The position numbers were made by a program, and so were the translations under genes. 64,000 bases of DNA from Bifidobacterium sp. ESL0732 (lineage in GTDB: Bacteria > Actinomycetota > Actinomycetes > Actinomycetales > Bifidobacteriaceae): positions 124,001 to 188,000 of the forward strand of contig NZ_CP113920.1 of the NCBI RefSeq assembly GCF_029395535.1, in the 5' to 3' direction. This document shows, piece by piece, positions 25,021-40,031 of the stretch. Numbering within the stretch: the first letter of the stretch is position 1; each line of letters begins with the position of its first letter. The notes under the pieces are model-generated. The model searched no databases, was not told the DNA's origin, and worked only from the letters and a program-made list of their open reading frames with translations.

Positions 25021-26979
25021 TTATACCAACACGCCTTCATCCATGAATTTCTGCACGTCCGGCTGCAAATGCTCGTAGCGCTCACGTGTCCCGTCGAAAT
25101 CGACGAAGAAAAGCTTGTACCAAGTCAGGAATGTGAAGATATTCCAAATTTGGCGACGTGCGTCCACTTTGCCGTCGAAGTTGTCTTGCAGCAATGTCAG
25201 AATCCGGTCCTGCTCGAAGAACTGCCCGACCCATTCCTCTGAGAACAGCGAACGTACCTGGGCGCAGTACTTTTCCTCGCGCAGCCAGCTTTTGATCGGC
25301 ACCGGGAAGCCGAGCTTGGGGCGCTTTGCCCAATCCTTCGGCAGATGCCTCGCGGCGGCCTTGCGGAAGATGTCCTTGGAATCATGGCTGTTCAGCAGCT
25401 TCGAGGAGGGGATGGTGTTGGCGAGCTCAGCCACCTTCCGGTCGAGATACGGCACGCGCAGCTCTAGGGAATGAGCCATCGAAATTTTGTCGGCCTTCTG
25501 CAGAATATCGCTCAACATGAAGTGGTGCAGATCGATATATTGCATCTGCTTGACTTCCTCGGCATCGGAGACCTTGTCAAAATCCTCCTGATAGATCCCA
25601 TTGACAGTCAGCGAGTTTCGATATTCCGGTTGCAACACGTCGTTGGCCTGTTGCGAGGTGAAAATCGAAGGCTGGTCCATGTCGTATACCCACGCCTGAC
25701 CGTTGTAATAGTCACGCGGTTTGGCGGCTTGGGTGTAAAGCTGGGTCTTGCCTGGGAAATCCGGCATCTTCTTGATGGCGCCGGCGATACCGCGTCGCAT
25801 ACCGTCGGGCAGCTTGTGGATATCGGCCGCGATGGCACGAATCGTCTTGTTCTTGGTATGCACGCCGTAATTGATATAGCCTGCGAACAGCTCGTCCGCG
25901 CCTTCGCCGGAAAGCACGACGGTCACCTTCTTGCGGGCCAGGCGGCAGAGATACCACAGCGGAATCACTGAAGGGTTCGCGTCCGGTTCGTCCAGATGAT
26001 ATTGCATTTCGGCGAAGTCGCGGAACGCCTCGTCGCCCTTCACACTGGTCTGGTTGAAGTGCAGGCCTTCGTGGTCCGCGAGCTGCTTGGCCACGCTGGC
26101 CTCGTCGAACGGACCTTCGTCGAAGTTGATGCTGAATACCTCTTCGGGCTTCAAAATAGTGGTCACGTAGCTGGAGTCCACACCCTCGGAAAGGAAAGCC
26201 CCCACCGGCACGTCGGCGATATGATGGGCCTCAACGGATTCTTCGACAGTCTTGTCAATCTCGTCGATGGTCTCTTCGTCGCTGCGCTGGTAATCGATGT
26301 CGTAGTGCGCGTCCCAATATTCGTGAATGTCGAGCTTGTCGTCCTTGAACTCGAACCAATGGCCCGCCGGGAAGCGGTAGACGCCTTTGAAGAACGTCTC
26401 CTTGAGGTCGTTGTACTGGTTCATCAAGAACGGCTTGACAGCTTTCTCGTTGAGTTCCTTCTTGAAGTTCGGATGCACCAGGAACGATTTGATTTCCGAG
26501 CCGATAATGAAGGTGCCGTTTTCGTGGTAGTAATAAAGCGGCTTGATGCCAAAGAAGTCGCGTGCGCCGAACATGGCCTTTTTGTTGTCGTCCCAGATGA
26601 GGAAGGCGAACATGCCGCGCACCCGCGAAAGCAGCCCCTCCATGCCCCACTCTTCGTAACCGTGTAGCAGCACTTCGGTGTCGGCCTCGGTGCGGAAGGT
26701 GTGCCCCGCCGCCAGCAGCTCTTTGCGCAGGCTCTTGTAGTTGTAAATCTCGCCGTTGAAGGTGATGAGGATGGACTCGTCCTCGTTGAAGATCGGCTGC
26801 TTGCCGCCCTTGAGATCGATGACGCTCAGACGCCGGAAACCCATGGCCACCTGGTCGTTCGTGTAGTATCCGCTGCCTTTGACGTTCGGCCCGCGATGCT
26901 GGATCATCTTCATCATCGAATGGATGGTCAGATCCTTGTCGAGCACGCTTTTATCGCAGAAAGCAACTATTCCGCACAT
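25021..26979 (-). CDS. asnB: Asparagine synthase (glutamine-hydrolysing)
   Basis: The protein has 652 residues. The N-terminal glutaminase domain begins MCGIVAF, so Cys2 is the nucleophile, with MIQHRGPNVKG and LITFNGEIYN following. The C-terminal synthetase domain shows the ATP-binding loop FLSEGVDSSYVT, and VVLSGEGADELFAGY. The enzyme makes asparagine from aspartate with glutamine as nitrogen donor and ATP. The length and the SEGVDSS form match the longer type found in lactobacilli and bifidobacteria, which has a C-terminal extension beyond the E. coli enzyme. GAGGA precedes the ATG. The gene forms a single-gene unit with its own terminator. Confidence 0.93.
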   Translation of the reverse strand: MCGIVAFCDKSVLDKDLTIHSMMKMIQHRGPNVKGSGYYTNDQVAMGFRRLSVIDLKGGKQPIFNEDESILITFNGEIYNYKSLRKELLAAGHTFRTEADTEVLLHGYEEWGMEGLLSRVRGMFAFLIWDDNKKAMFGARDFFGIKPLYYYHENGTFIIGSEIKSFLVHPNFKKELNEKAVKPFLMNQYNDLKETFFKGVYRFPAGHWFEFKDDKLDIHEYWDAHYDIDYQRSDEETIDEIDKTVEESVEAHHIADVPVGAFLSEGVDSSYVTTILKPEEVFSINFDEGPFDEASVAKQLADHEGLHFNQTSVKGDEAFRDFAEMQYHLDEPDANPSVIPLWYLCRLARKKVTVVLSGEGADELFAGYINYGVHTKNKTIRAIAADIHKLPDGMRRGIAGAIKKMPDFPGKTQLYTQAAKPRDYYNGQAWVYDMDQPSIFTSQQANDVLQPEYRNSLTVNGIYQEDFDKVSDAEEVKQMQYIDLHHFMLSDILQKADKISMAHSLELRVPYLDRKVAELANTIPSSKLLNSHDSKDIFRKAAARHLPKDWAKRPKLGFPVPIKSWLREEKYCAQVRSLFSEEWVGQFFEQDRILTLLQDNFDGKVDARRQIWNIFTFLTWYKLFFVDFDGTRERYEHLQPDVQKFMDEGVLV

Positions 26980-27317
26980 GTGTCCTCCTCTGGGTTATCT
27001 CGCATATCGTAGCCCATACCCGTGTCTTGTATTCGCCGTTGGCTTTGCCGAACTTTTCGGTTTTGTCACGTCCAGCGCAATGGCCGATCGGCCGATGGAA
27101 GAGTCCGGAATGTGCGGAATCTCCGGAATATCTGAAATTATCCTGTTATGTATTTTTACGGAATGCAACGCAAAGCGGTTTCAAGGTTCCGCCTTTACCC
27201 GAACGATTCTCGCGCATGGCTTTTGTGGGCTAGAATACAAATATAGACATTGCCTGTGTGATGGCAAGCTCGGATTTGCTTCTCGCATACGGCGGTTCCA
27301 GCGGCGAAGGAGTATTC

Positions 27318-30011
27318 ATGGCACGTTTGATTATCGTTTCCAATAGGCTTCCAGCTTCACTGCACGCCAAGCCGGATGGCACCTACGCAATGAAGCAAAG
27401 TATCGGCGGTTTGGCAACGGCGATTGGCCCTTACCACAAGTCCCACAATGATTGCCTTTGGGTTGGCTGGAGCAGTATCGATCCTGATACGTGTCCGAAA
27501 GACGAAATCAAAAACGTCACCGAGGAATTCAAACGTCGTCGTTGCATTCCGATTTTCCTGACACAAAAAGAGGTCGACGGATATTACGCCGGTTATGCCA
27601 ACGATACGCTGTGGCCGTTGTTCCATGATTTTGCGCACGAGGCCAAGTTCGATTCGTCTACGTGGAAGGTCTATCAGGAGGTCAACCAGAAGTTCGCCGA
27701 CGCTATCATCGAACTTGTCAATCCCGATGACACCGTGTGGATTCAGGATTATCACCTGATGTTGCTTCCGGCCATGCTGCGTTCCCGCTTCCCCAAGCTC
27801 AAGATCGGCTGGTTCCTCCACATTCCGTTCCCAAGCCCCGAGATCTTCCATCAGCTACCCAACGGCAAAGACCTGCTTGAAGGCCTGATGGGTGCGGATT
27901 TGCTGGGCTTCCACACCGAGGATTTCTGTGTCAACTTCCTCGCTTCGGTCCGCTCCATTCTCGGCATCGGGGTTGATAAGGACGGCCGTATTCCTGTCGG
28001 CAACGGCACGTTGCAGCGTTTCGTCACCGTCGACGCCTTCCCGATCGGCATTGATTATGGCCTCTATCGCCGCAACGCGCATTCCAGCTATGCGCAGGCC
28101 ATGCGCCACGGCATCGAGGCAGTCAGCGGCAAGCGCACCAGGCGCGTGAGCACTTCTCTTGCTGCAGAATCCGAAGCGGCTGTCGAAGCCAGCGAGCAGG
28201 AAGAAAACTGGTGGAGTTCCCATACCGGCGATGAGTTGCCTGAGGTTGAGCTCGCCAGGTCGGCAGCGGCCAAGCGCGGCACCGAAGACAACAAGGTGGT
28301 CGTTTCCGTCGATCGTCTCGATTACACCAAGGGCCTGCCCGAGCGCCTGCGCGCGTTTGATTTGATGCTGAGCCGTTACCCGGAGTGGGTCGGCCACGTT
28401 ACGTATTACCTTTTGGCGACGCCTACGCGTGAAGACGTTGAAACCTACCGCAAGTTGAAGGATCAGGTCGATCAGTTGGTCGGCGAGATTAACGGCAAGT
28501 ATTCGCTGCTTTCGTGGACTCCTATCCATTACATCACCCGTTCGCTGCCGATCAAGCCGGTCTGTGGCATCTATACGGCCGGTGACGTCGCGTTGGTCAC
28601 TCCGCTCCGCGATGGCATGAATCTGGTCGCCAAGGAATATCTGGCCGCCCGCGACGGCCGCGATGGTGCGCTGGTGCTTTCCGATGAATGCGGTGCTGCC
28701 CGCGAGCTGACGGACGCGTTCATTGTCAATCCTTACGATACGGAAGCGGTTTGCGAGGCGTTGCATTCGGCTTTGGAAATCAGTTCCGGCGAGGCCAAAC
28801 GCCGCAACGCGGCTATGCAGGCCCGCTTGAAGTACCGCACCGCAGGCCTGTGGAGCGCCGAATTCCTGAGCACACTTCGTCAGGTCAGCGACCCGCGTAT
28901 GGCCGACCGTCGCCTGCAAAGCGTTCAGCGCGATCATTTGGTCCACGAGTGGGGCCAATCAAAGCGCAAGTTGGTACTGTGCGATTACGACGGCACGCTG
29001 ACGCAGATCGTCCGTACGCCCGGTCGTGCCAAGCCGACCCATCGTTTGCTTGATTTGTTGCGTGAAGTCGGTTCCATTCCCGATGTGGATCTGTATCTGG
29101 TTTCCGGGCGTACCCGCGAGACGATGGAGGAGTGGTTCGGCTGTTTGCCGATCGGTCTGATTGCCGAGCACGGCGCCTGGCATACCAAGCCGGTTGCAGG
29201 AACCACCGCCAAAAATGCAGAGGGCAGGACGATTGCTCCCAAGCGCCGCTGGCTGCGCGCCGATGGTCTTCCCGATCCCGACGAATGGCGTCCGATTATC
29301 GAGACCATTATGAACAAGTCCGTTTCCCGCGTCCCGCAGTCGTTTATCGAATACAAGTCCACGGATTTGGCATGGCACTATCGCATGAGCGATCAGAAGC
29401 TCGCCCAGGAGCAACGTGAGCGTCTGGTCGACGAGCTGGAGAAGGTGTGTCCGCAATACGGCCTGACGGTCATGCGCAACGCCAAGGTCATCGAGGTCTG
29501 CCCGGCCAATGTCAGCAAGGGCGAGGCAGTAAAGCCGTTGCTTGAAAGTGGCCGTTACGATTTTGCGCTTGCTTTCGGCGATGACACCACGGACGAAACG
29601 ATGTTTGCCGCAGTTTTGAGCTACGGTTCGGACAGCGACAAATCTGATGTGCTTGCCGCTCTCGGTGTCGACAACGCCGGCGTGGTCAAGATGGTCGATT
29701 CCGCAGAGACGCCTACCAAGGCAGACGTCGCGGCGGCTCAGTCTCAGAGGCCGAAACCTGCCGGGAAGCCCGCAAGGCCTTTGGCTGCGTGGACGATCAA
29801 GGTCGGCGCCGGCGAGACCAACGCCCGTTCGCGCATTGCCACTCCTACCGATACCGGTCGTTTACTGGGTTACTTGGTAGCCGAGTCCGAGGCCGTCGCT
29901 GCCGGCTCAGCTCCCGACGAGGAGACCAAGCCAAAGGCCAAGCGCGTTTCGAAATCAAAGTCTGCAGCGAAGAGCAAGGCTTCGTCCAAGACCAAGAAAG
30001 CATCGAAATAA
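27318..30011 (+). CDS. otsAB: Bifunctional trehalose-6-phosphate synthase/phosphatase (OtsA-OtsB fusion)
   Basis: The protein has 897 residues. Residues 1-530 or so are a GT20 synthase: [10 protein letters not shown] at the start, [43 protein letters not shown] and [14 protein letters not shown]. From about 555 a HAD phosphatase follows: [14 protein letters not shown] (nucleophile Asp), VSGRTRETM and [11 protein letters not shown]. The fusion joins UDP-glucose and glucose-6-phosphate to trehalose-6-phosphate and then dephosphorylates it; trehalose protects against osmotic and acid stress. Two oddities: a polar insert of about 60 residues before VDRLDYTKG, and a Lys/Ser/Ala-rich tail of about 30 residues. 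ATG 27318 has GAAGGAG 6 nt upstream. Confidence 0.92.
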   Translation: MARLIIVSNRLPASLHAKPDGTYAMKQSIGGLATAIGPYHKSHNDCLWVGWSSIDPDTCPKDEIKNVTEEFKRRRCIPIFLTQKEVDGYYAGYANDTLWPLFHDFAHEAKFDSSTWKVYQEVNQKFADAIIELVNPDDTVWIQDYHLMLLPAMLRSRFPKLKIGWFLHIPFPSPEIFHQLPNGKDLLEGLMGADLLGFHTEDFCVNFLASVRSILGIGVDKDGRIPVGNGTLQRFVTVDAFPIGIDYGLYRRNAHSSYAQAMRHGIEAVSGKRTRRVSTSLAAESEAAVEASEQEENWWSSHTGDELPEVELARSAAAKRGTEDNKVVVSVDRLDYTKGLPERLRAFDLMLSRYPEWVGHVTYYLLATPTREDVETYRKLKDQVDQLVGEINGKYSLLSWTPIHYITRSLPIKPVCGIYTAGDVALVTPLRDGMNLVAKEYLAARDGRDGALVLSDECGAARELTDAFIVNPYDTEAVCEALHSALEISSGEAKRRNAAMQARLKYRTAGLWSAEFLSTLRQVSDPRMADRRLQSVQRDHLVHEWGQSKRKLVLCDYDGTLTQIVRTPGRAKPTHRLLDLLREVGSIPDVDLYLVSGRTRETMEEWFGCLPIGLIAEHGAWHTKPVAGTTAKNAEGRTIAPKRRWLRADGLPDPDEWRPIIETIMNKSVSRVPQSFIEYKSTDLAWHYRMSDQKLAQEQRERLVDELEKVCPQYGLTVMRNAKVIEVCPANVSKGEAVKPLLESGRYDFALAFGDDTTDETMFAAVLSYGSDSDKSDVLAALGVDNAGVVKMVDSAETPTKADVAAAQSQRPKPAGKPARPLAAWTIKVGAGETNARSRIATPTDTGRLLGYLVAESEAVAAGSAPDEETKPKAKRVSKSKSAAKSKASSKTKKASK

Positions 30012-30023
30012 TCGTGAGTGCCG

Positions 30024-30065
30024 ATACCTGGCGCCATCCCATGAGATGGCGGCAGGTATTTCTTT
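30024..30065 (+). terminator. Terminator after otsAB
   Basis: TACCTGGCGCCATC pairs with GATGGCGGCAGGTA (one mismatch) around a short loop, followed by TTTCTTTG. Confidence 0.8.
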
Positions 30066-30258
30066 GTCTCGGTGGATATGAAAAAACGGCAGCGTAATTC
30101 TTGGATGAGACTGGCAGGCCGATGGATGCGTGGGCGGTTGAGAATAGCGATGGCTATACGCGATTGGCGGGTTGGTAATCAAGTCCGAGAATCAAACCCG
30201 TATTCGCATTCTGGGACATGGCATCTCTCGGTACTTGATGTCGCCGTACAATTCCGGT

Positions 30259-31524
30259 ATGAAACAAGTAGACGTTGTCAAAGCACTGCAGCATGATCAC
30301 GCGGCCGAATTGAAGAAGGCCGCTCAAAGGCTCAAAGGTACCGCGCGTCATACGCGCATTATGCCTTCGCCGGTCCTTTCCGAAGCCACTGGCCATGAGA
30401 TTCTTTTGAAGCCGGAAAACCTTCAAGTCACCGGTTCTTTCAAGATTCGCGGTGCGTACAACAAGATTGCATCGCTAACCGAGGCGGATTTGGCCAGGGG
30501 CATCGTCACCGCTTCCGCTGGCAACCATGCGCAGGGTGTCGCATACGCGGCACGCGAACGTGGCGCCAAGGCGACCATCGTCATGCCCGAAAGCACGCCT
30601 CCGCTGAAAGTCGATGCGACGAAGTCCTACGGCGCCAACGTCGTCTTGCACGGCAACTTATTCGATGATGCCGCCGAATACGCCTCCCAGCTTTCGCAGC
30701 GCGACGGTCTGATCTATGTGCATCCCTTCGACGATTACGAGGTGCTTTGTGGCCAGGGCACCATCGGCATGGAGATTCTTGAGGATGTCCCGAACGTCAC
30801 TGACGTCGTGGTTCCGCTTGGCGGCGGCGGCCTGGGTGCGGGCGTTGCGCTCGCCATCAAGACTTTCAAGCCCGAAGTCCGCGTCATCGGCGCAATCCCG
30901 GAGGGTTCGCCCGCTTTCAAGAATTCGTTCGCGGCCGGCACGGTCGTTCCAGCCGACAAAGTGGTCACCTCCGCCGAGGGTGTTGCGGTCGGACATCCTG
31001 GTGATCTCACATTCGCCATTCTCAATGAATATCTTGATGATTTGATTACCGTCACCGAACGCGACATCAATGAGATGATTCTTCTGATGATGGAGAAGCA
31101 CAAGCTGGTGGTCGAGGCCGCTGGAGCGGTTTCGCTCGCCGCGCTTGAGCATCTGAGCCTGCGCTCGCGAGTTTTCGCTTCGGCCAAGGGCAAGCATGTC
31201 ATCGTCCCGATTATCTCCGGCGGCAACATTGACACGGTCACCATCGGTGCTGTGATTCAAAAGGGTATGATCGCCCGCGGTCGCATCATGAACTTCGAGG
31301 TCGAGCTTCCTGATACCCCCGGCCAGCTGGTCAAGGTCGCCCAGGTCCTTGCCGATGCTCGCGCCAATGTCATCGAGCTCAACCACGACCAGTTCAAGGC
31401 CTCCGGACACTACACAGATTCGGTCTCCCTCGGCGTCACCGTTGAAACGAACGGCCCCGACCACATCGCCCAGGTCCTGAAAGCCCTTAAAGACGCCGGT
31501 TTCGACCCGAAGCGCATCTACTGA
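30259..31524 (+). CDS. ilvA: Threonine ammonia-lyase
   Basis: The protein has 421 residues. The PLP lysine lies in GSFKIRGAYNKI near residue 60, the SAGNHAQGVAYAA segment holds the substrate, and the phosphate loop is GGGGLGAGVALA. A C-terminal ACT-like domain starts near FEVELPDTPGQLVKVAQVL. The enzyme deaminates threonine to 2-oxobutanoate, the first step of isoleucine synthesis; a single short ACT domain fits the smaller type. ATG 30259 has TACAAT ending 6 nt upstream and no ribosome site, so the mRNA may start at the ATG. ATG 30238, seven codons earlier, is the alternative. The inverted repeat CAAGTCCGAGA-TCTCGGTACTTG at 30180-30236 could be an operator. Confidence 0.88.
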   Translation: MKQVDVVKALQHDHAAELKKAAQRLKGTARHTRIMPSPVLSEATGHEILLKPENLQVTGSFKIRGAYNKIASLTEADLARGIVTASAGNHAQGVAYAARERGAKATIVMPESTPPLKVDATKSYGANVVLHGNLFDDAAEYASQLSQRDGLIYVHPFDDYEVLCGQGTIGMEILEDVPNVTDVVVPLGGGGLGAGVALAIKTFKPEVRVIGAIPEGSPAFKNSFAAGTVVPADKVVTSAEGVAVGHPGDLTFAILNEYLDDLITVTERDINEMILLMMEKHKLVVEAAGAVSLAALEHLSLRSRVFASAKGKHVIVPIISGGNIDTVTIGAVIQKGMIARGRIMNFEVELPDTPGQLVKVAQVLADARANVIELNHDQFKASGHYTDSVSLGVTVETNGPDHIAQVLKALKDAGFDPKRIY

Positions 31525-31544
31525 TACTCGTATTTTGCTATCAA

Positions 31545-31593
31545 AGGTGTGGATGCCTCCGCGGATTTCGTCCCAGCGGAGGCATCCACACCT
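31545..31593 (+). terminator. Long perfect hairpin after ilvA
   Basis: AGGTGTGGATGCCTCCGC (31545-31562) pairs perfectly over 18 bp with 31576-31593 around a 13-nt loop. There is no T-tract, so it may protect the 3' end rather than stop transcription on its own. Confidence 0.65.
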
Positions 31594-31755
31594 GTATCGA
31601 TAAATGTACAAACGTACTTTTTACTTTTGAATTACGTAACTTTCCGAATGTAATTTGACCTATAACCCGTTTTGGTACATGTTTCCACGCGTAACCGTCT
31701 TACGCGGACTTGGGAAGTTATGTTATCAAGCCAATTCTGAAACGAGCATGTTGGG

Positions 31756-32175
31756 TCAGCGAATCGTCAAGGTGTCGATATGTTCGAGGTCCCGTGTCAC
31801 GGTTGCCGTCTCGAAGCTGATTTCGTAGAGCAGCATGTCGTCGCCCCCATATTGCAAGGTCTCGGCGTAGCCTGGAATCTTGGCGTCGAACTGTTCGGCG
31901 ACGTCTCCGATGGCCCTTTTGCTTGGGCGAGCGATGCCCCGCGCCTTGACATGTGCATTGCCGGTGTGGGGCACGGTCGTGAACGCAACGTGGCCGTTTG
32001 CCCGGATCTCGGCGACTTTGTTATTGTCTTTGAATGTCGTGAAATACAGGAGATTGCTGTCCGGGTCGAAATAGAAATTGACGATCCTCACGTCAGGAAC
32101 GTTATCTACGGAAGTCGCCAAGGCCATTTCCGTTTGCTCTGACATAATGTGCAAAAATGTTTCTCGAGTGTTCAT
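31756..32175 (-). CDS. Pyridoxamine 5'-phosphate oxidase-like flavin-binding protein
   Basis: The protein has 139 residues and the split-barrel pattern of small PNPOx-like proteins: MALATSVDNVPDVRIVNFYF, then LLYFTTFKDNNKVAEI, then VAFTTVPHTGNAHVKARG. Such proteins bind FMN, F420 or haem and are usually reductases of unknown substrate; the true pyridoxamine oxidase is longer. AAGAGG lies about 9 nt upstream of the ATG at 32175. The upstream neighbour on the same strand is the remnant of a Sir2-like gene end, then sir2 itself. Confidence 0.78.
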   Translation of the reverse strand: MNTRETFLHIMSEQTEMALATSVDNVPDVRIVNFYFDPDSNLLYFTTFKDNNKVAEIRANGHVAFTTVPHTGNAHVKARGIARPSKRAIGDVAEQFDAKIPGYAETLQYGGDDMLLYEISFETATVTRDLEHIDTLTIR

Positions 32176-32189
32176 AAAAATATACCTCT

Positions 32190-32282
32190 TTATTCGTTGT
32201 TTTCGGCGATGGTCCGGTCAACCAGTTCCGGCAGCGTCATGATGATAATACGAGAACCTGCGGATTGGTGTGACGGTGTCAT
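32190..32282 (-). pseudogene. Remnant of a second Sir2-like gene end
   Basis: On the minus strand TLPELVDRTIAENNE-stop repeats the last residues of the neighbouring sir2 product (ALPELVDRTIAEAEEA). LPELVDRTIAE is identical, yet the codons differ at several third positions, so it is not a recent duplication. Nothing upstream resembles the rest of Sir2. I infer the 3' scrap of an old paralogue. Confidence 0.55.
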
Positions 32283-32352
32283 TTACCCTATTGACTACCT
32301 ACGGGCGAGGATGGCATGTTCAGTGTTTATCTTGTGCCACATGGGTGCGATG

Positions 32353-33114
32353 TTAGGCTTCCTCTGCTTCGGCGATCGTTCGATCTACCAGTTCAGGCAA
32401 GGCTTTGGCGATGTCGTCGTGGATGAGCGTAGTGGCGATGTTGTCGTACTGCGTGTGTCCCATATTCATAATTGTCATCGGCACTCCGGCCTGCACGGCG
32501 GTCGGCGCGAGCGATGCGGCTGGGAAGACCTCGAGCGTCGAGCCGATCACCCAGAACTCGTCGGCCTTGGCTACGCGCGCCATCGACTTCTCCATCGCTC
32601 CGTCTGGCAACATTTCGCCGAAATAGACCACGTCGGTTTTGATCAGTCCGTTGCAGGGCATATTGCCGCTATACGGCAGCTTGCGGTGGCAGTGCGGGTC
32701 CGGCTCGGCGTCGAGGTTGTCCATGATGTCGGCGGTGTTGTACTTGGCATGACACTTCATGCAGTGCGAGGTGCCGATGGTTCCGTGCAGGTTGACGATC
32801 AGATCGCTGGAATTGCCGGCCTTCTCGTGCAGCGCGTCAAAATTCTGCGTGGCAAGCAACGTCAGTAGTCCCGCCTTTTCCAGCTTGACCAGCGCCTTGT
32901 GCGCCTCGCCCGGCTCCGCGTTCCACACCGGCGATGCTTTCTGCCAGGCCCACGAATATTCGCGCGCCTTCTTGTCACGCATAAACGCATCGATGTCATA
33001 GACGCTCATCTGGTCGGGGTGCTTGGTCCACACTCCGTCCGGTCCGCGGAAGTCAGGAATACCTGCCGAAGTCGAAATGCCAGCACCAGTCAATACCGCA
33101 ATTTTTTTAGTCAT
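32353..33114 (-). CDS. NAD-dependent protein deacylase, Sir2 family
   Basis: The protein has 253 residues. NAD-binding motifs are VLTGAGISTSAGIPDFRG and LATQNFDALHEKAG, with the catalytic His in LHGTIGTSHC. Four cysteines (HCMKC, then PHC and MPC) form the zinc module; the second pair is spaced by about 15 residues, wider than usual. GSTLEVFPAASL completes the Rossmann fold. Sirtuins remove acetyl or other acyl groups from lysines using NAD. TQNFDALH replaces the common TQNIDGLH, a conservative change. TACAAT ends 7 nt before the ATG and no ribosome site is visible, so the mRNA may be leaderless. Confidence 0.9.
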   Translation of the reverse strand: MTKKIAVLTGAGISTSAGIPDFRGPDGVWTKHPDQMSVYDIDAFMRDKKAREYSWAWQKASPVWNAEPGEAHKALVKLEKAGLLTLLATQNFDALHEKAGNSSDLIVNLHGTIGTSHCMKCHAKYNTADIMDNLDAEPDPHCHRKLPYSGNMPCNGLIKTDVVYFGEMLPDGAMEKSMARVAKADEFWVIGSTLEVFPAASLAPTAVQAGVPMTIMNMGHTQYDNIATTLIHDDIAKALPELVDRTIAEAEEA

Positions 33115-33127
33115 ATATATTATTGTA

Positions 33128-33583
33128 GTCAGGCTGGCGTGGTTCTAGTTGCCGCTGTCTTGCTGTGCCTGTGAGAAAACATTATATTGTCAGGCTATTT
33201 ATCTGCGGCCGCTTGTTGTATTGAGCGCAGGCCACAGACCTTGAAATCGCGGAGTACCGATTGCATGTGTGGTACAGAGAAATCAAGTGTGGTACACAGG
33301 ATTATTGCAACGTTCTGGTTCGACCTATGTATAGAGCGCTTGTAAATCTCCGTTACCAACGAACTCATTTCAATATTCGAGACAAATAATTAGATATGAA
33401 AAGGCATGTAACGAATTGGTTCTTGCGCTATTGCTTGGAAACGCCAAGGAAAAAGAATTACATCGATTTGATTCTTGACATTTACAAGCTAAAATAACTC
33501 GTAAAGGTGTAGTAACGCCTTTAGTGACACGCCGAAAGAACCGCATCATTGCAACGGTTCTTAAGGTTTTTGCGTCCTTCAAC
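33128..33583. other. Spacer before the first rRNA operon
   Basis: No supported gene. GTGTGGTACA occurs twice at 33267 and 33287, 20 bp apart. A small hairpin GAACCG-CGGTTC lies at about 33538-33560. Confidence 0.45.
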
Positions 33584-33612
33584 TTGCGCGGAATCCGATT
33601 TCCGCGTATATT
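33584..33612 (+). promoter_or_regulatory. Promoter of rrn operon 1
   Basis: TTGCGC (33584-33589) and TATATT (33607-33612) are 17 bp apart, followed by TTATCTCTTGCTGC, nearly repeated after the operon 2 promoter. The leader contains GGTTTGAGAACTCAAG, probably part of the antitermination signal. Confidence 0.65.
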
Positions 33613-33884
33613 TATCTCTTGCTGCTCAACACGGCAACTTCTCCTCTAAGAGTTGAGATTGTTTGTTGGTGTGGTGGTGGTTTGAGAACTCAAGAGTGTG
33701 TCTGTACTACTTTTTATTTGTAAAGCTTTTTTTGATTGCCAGTTTGGCGTCCGCCCCGTGTTTTGCGGGGTGCCTCTAGCGGGGCTGTGAGGGACGTCGA
33801 GGTTTTTAGTGGGGGCCATTCCCCCTTATGGAATGGTTCCGTCAATTATTTTGTATAGAGCCGATTTGTTCGGCCTTTCATGTT

Positions 33885-38903
<5,019 letters not shown>

Positions 38904-39068
38904 ACCCCCAACCGTTGCGGTTGGGACGTGAGGCATCTTCTGCGATAAACGAAGACGGCATTGAGCACTTCGATGTCACATCACGATTCATCCGCATCCA
39001 ACGCGTCCGCTTTCCGGTTCCCGAGCCGCCACATGCCGCAGCCCCGAGGGTTGCGTACAATTCAAGAT

Positions 39069-39185
39069 TTGCGGCGGCCATAGCCCAGGGGAGACGCCCG
39101 GTCCCATTCCGAACCCGGAAGCTAAGGCCTGGCACGGCGATGGTACTGCACCCGACAGGGTGTGGGAGAGTAGCCCGCCGCCGCA
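39069..39185 (+). rRNA. rrf: 5S ribosomal RNA, copy 1
   Basis: About 117 nt from TTGCGGCGGCCA to GCCGCCGCA; the ends pair to form helix I, and CCCATTCCGAACCCGGAAG is the typical loop. Confidence 0.93.
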
Positions 39186-39197
39186 CCACACTCCACG

Positions 39198-39233
39198 AAA
39201 GGGGAGCGCCCGAAAGGACGGCTCCCCTTTTCT
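39198..39233 (+). terminator. rrn operon 1 terminator
   Basis: AAAGGGGAGC pairs with GCTCCCCTTT around a 13-nt loop, followed by TCTC. Confidence 0.85.
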
Positions 39234-39456
39234 CATACCCCACACACACCACGGCCACAAGCCGCACGGCACCCGCGGCCCCCCCACGAGGCCTCCGCGC
39301 GCACCGGCCGCGGCCGCACACCCGCACGGGACGGAATCCCGGGAATGGGATCCGCGTCACGACCCTCCGCACTATCGGTACGTTGCATCCTCGTCATGCA
39401 TGCTTCGTCAGCCGGAATTACTTTGTTATATCCGCACATTTCGATAATATCGAATT

Positions 39457-39990
39457 ATGACAGTGCAACTGTGCGATATCGACAAATCAAACTTTTATCA
39501 GGTCCTGGACATGCGCCGACCTGAAGGCGAAGAATATGTGGCGCCGAACAGCGTTTCCCTTGCCGAGGCATGGCTCTATGGGGATGAGCACACGGTCCAT
39601 CCTTTTGCAATCTATGACGATGATGCCTTGGTGGGCTTTGCAATGACCCATGACGATTGCAATCAACGAATTTGCCATGTCTGGCGGATCCTGATACCGG
39701 AAGAATATGTGAACCATGGGTATGGCTCACGTACGCTGGAACTTTTGGCTCAAAAAGCGAAAGCTGCCGGCATGGTTCGGTTGCGTTTAAGCTACGTGCC
39801 TGGCAACGCCATGGCCGAACACGTATATGTCAAGGCGGGTTTCACCGCTACTGGTGAGATTGATGACGGCGAGATCGTCATGGAACGATTTCTACTCGAG
39901 AGTTCAGATGCTTTTGGTCTGATTGAAAAGCGACTTGGCGATGATAGCGGTACGACAGATATCGATGATATCGATTGGGATACACTGTGA
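39457..39990 (+). CDS. GNAT family N-acetyltransferase (diamine/spermidine type)
   Basis: The protein has 177 residues. The order of motifs fits the GNAT fold: AEAWLYGD near residue 37, VGFAMTHDD in strand beta-2/3, WRILIPEEYVNHGYGSRTLELL (acetyl-CoA loop with R/H-x-G-Y-G) and LSYVPGNAMAEHVYVKAGFTATGEI at the C-terminal helix and strand. It resembles SpeG/PaiA/BltD proteins that acetylate polyamines. A Asp-rich tail follows. It is the first gene after rrn operon 1 and the first of the segment between the two rRNA operons. TAATAT ends 6 nt before the ATG, so the mRNA may be leaderless. Confidence 0.8.
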   Translation: MTVQLCDIDKSNFYQVLDMRRPEGEEYVAPNSVSLAEAWLYGDEHTVHPFAIYDDDALVGFAMTHDDCNQRICHVWRILIPEEYVNHGYGSRTLELLAQKAKAAGMVRLRLSYVPGNAMAEHVYVKAGFTATGEIDDGEIVMERFLLESSDAFGLIEKRLGDDSGTTDIDDIDWDTL

Positions 39991-40031
39991 CGAATACGTT
40001 GTTACCGAAAACTTGCCACAGAAAATGGTAA

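Noticed and set aside
33370..33582. 70-codon minus-strand frame before rrn operon 1
   Set aside because: No ribosome site or family; composition looks non-coding.
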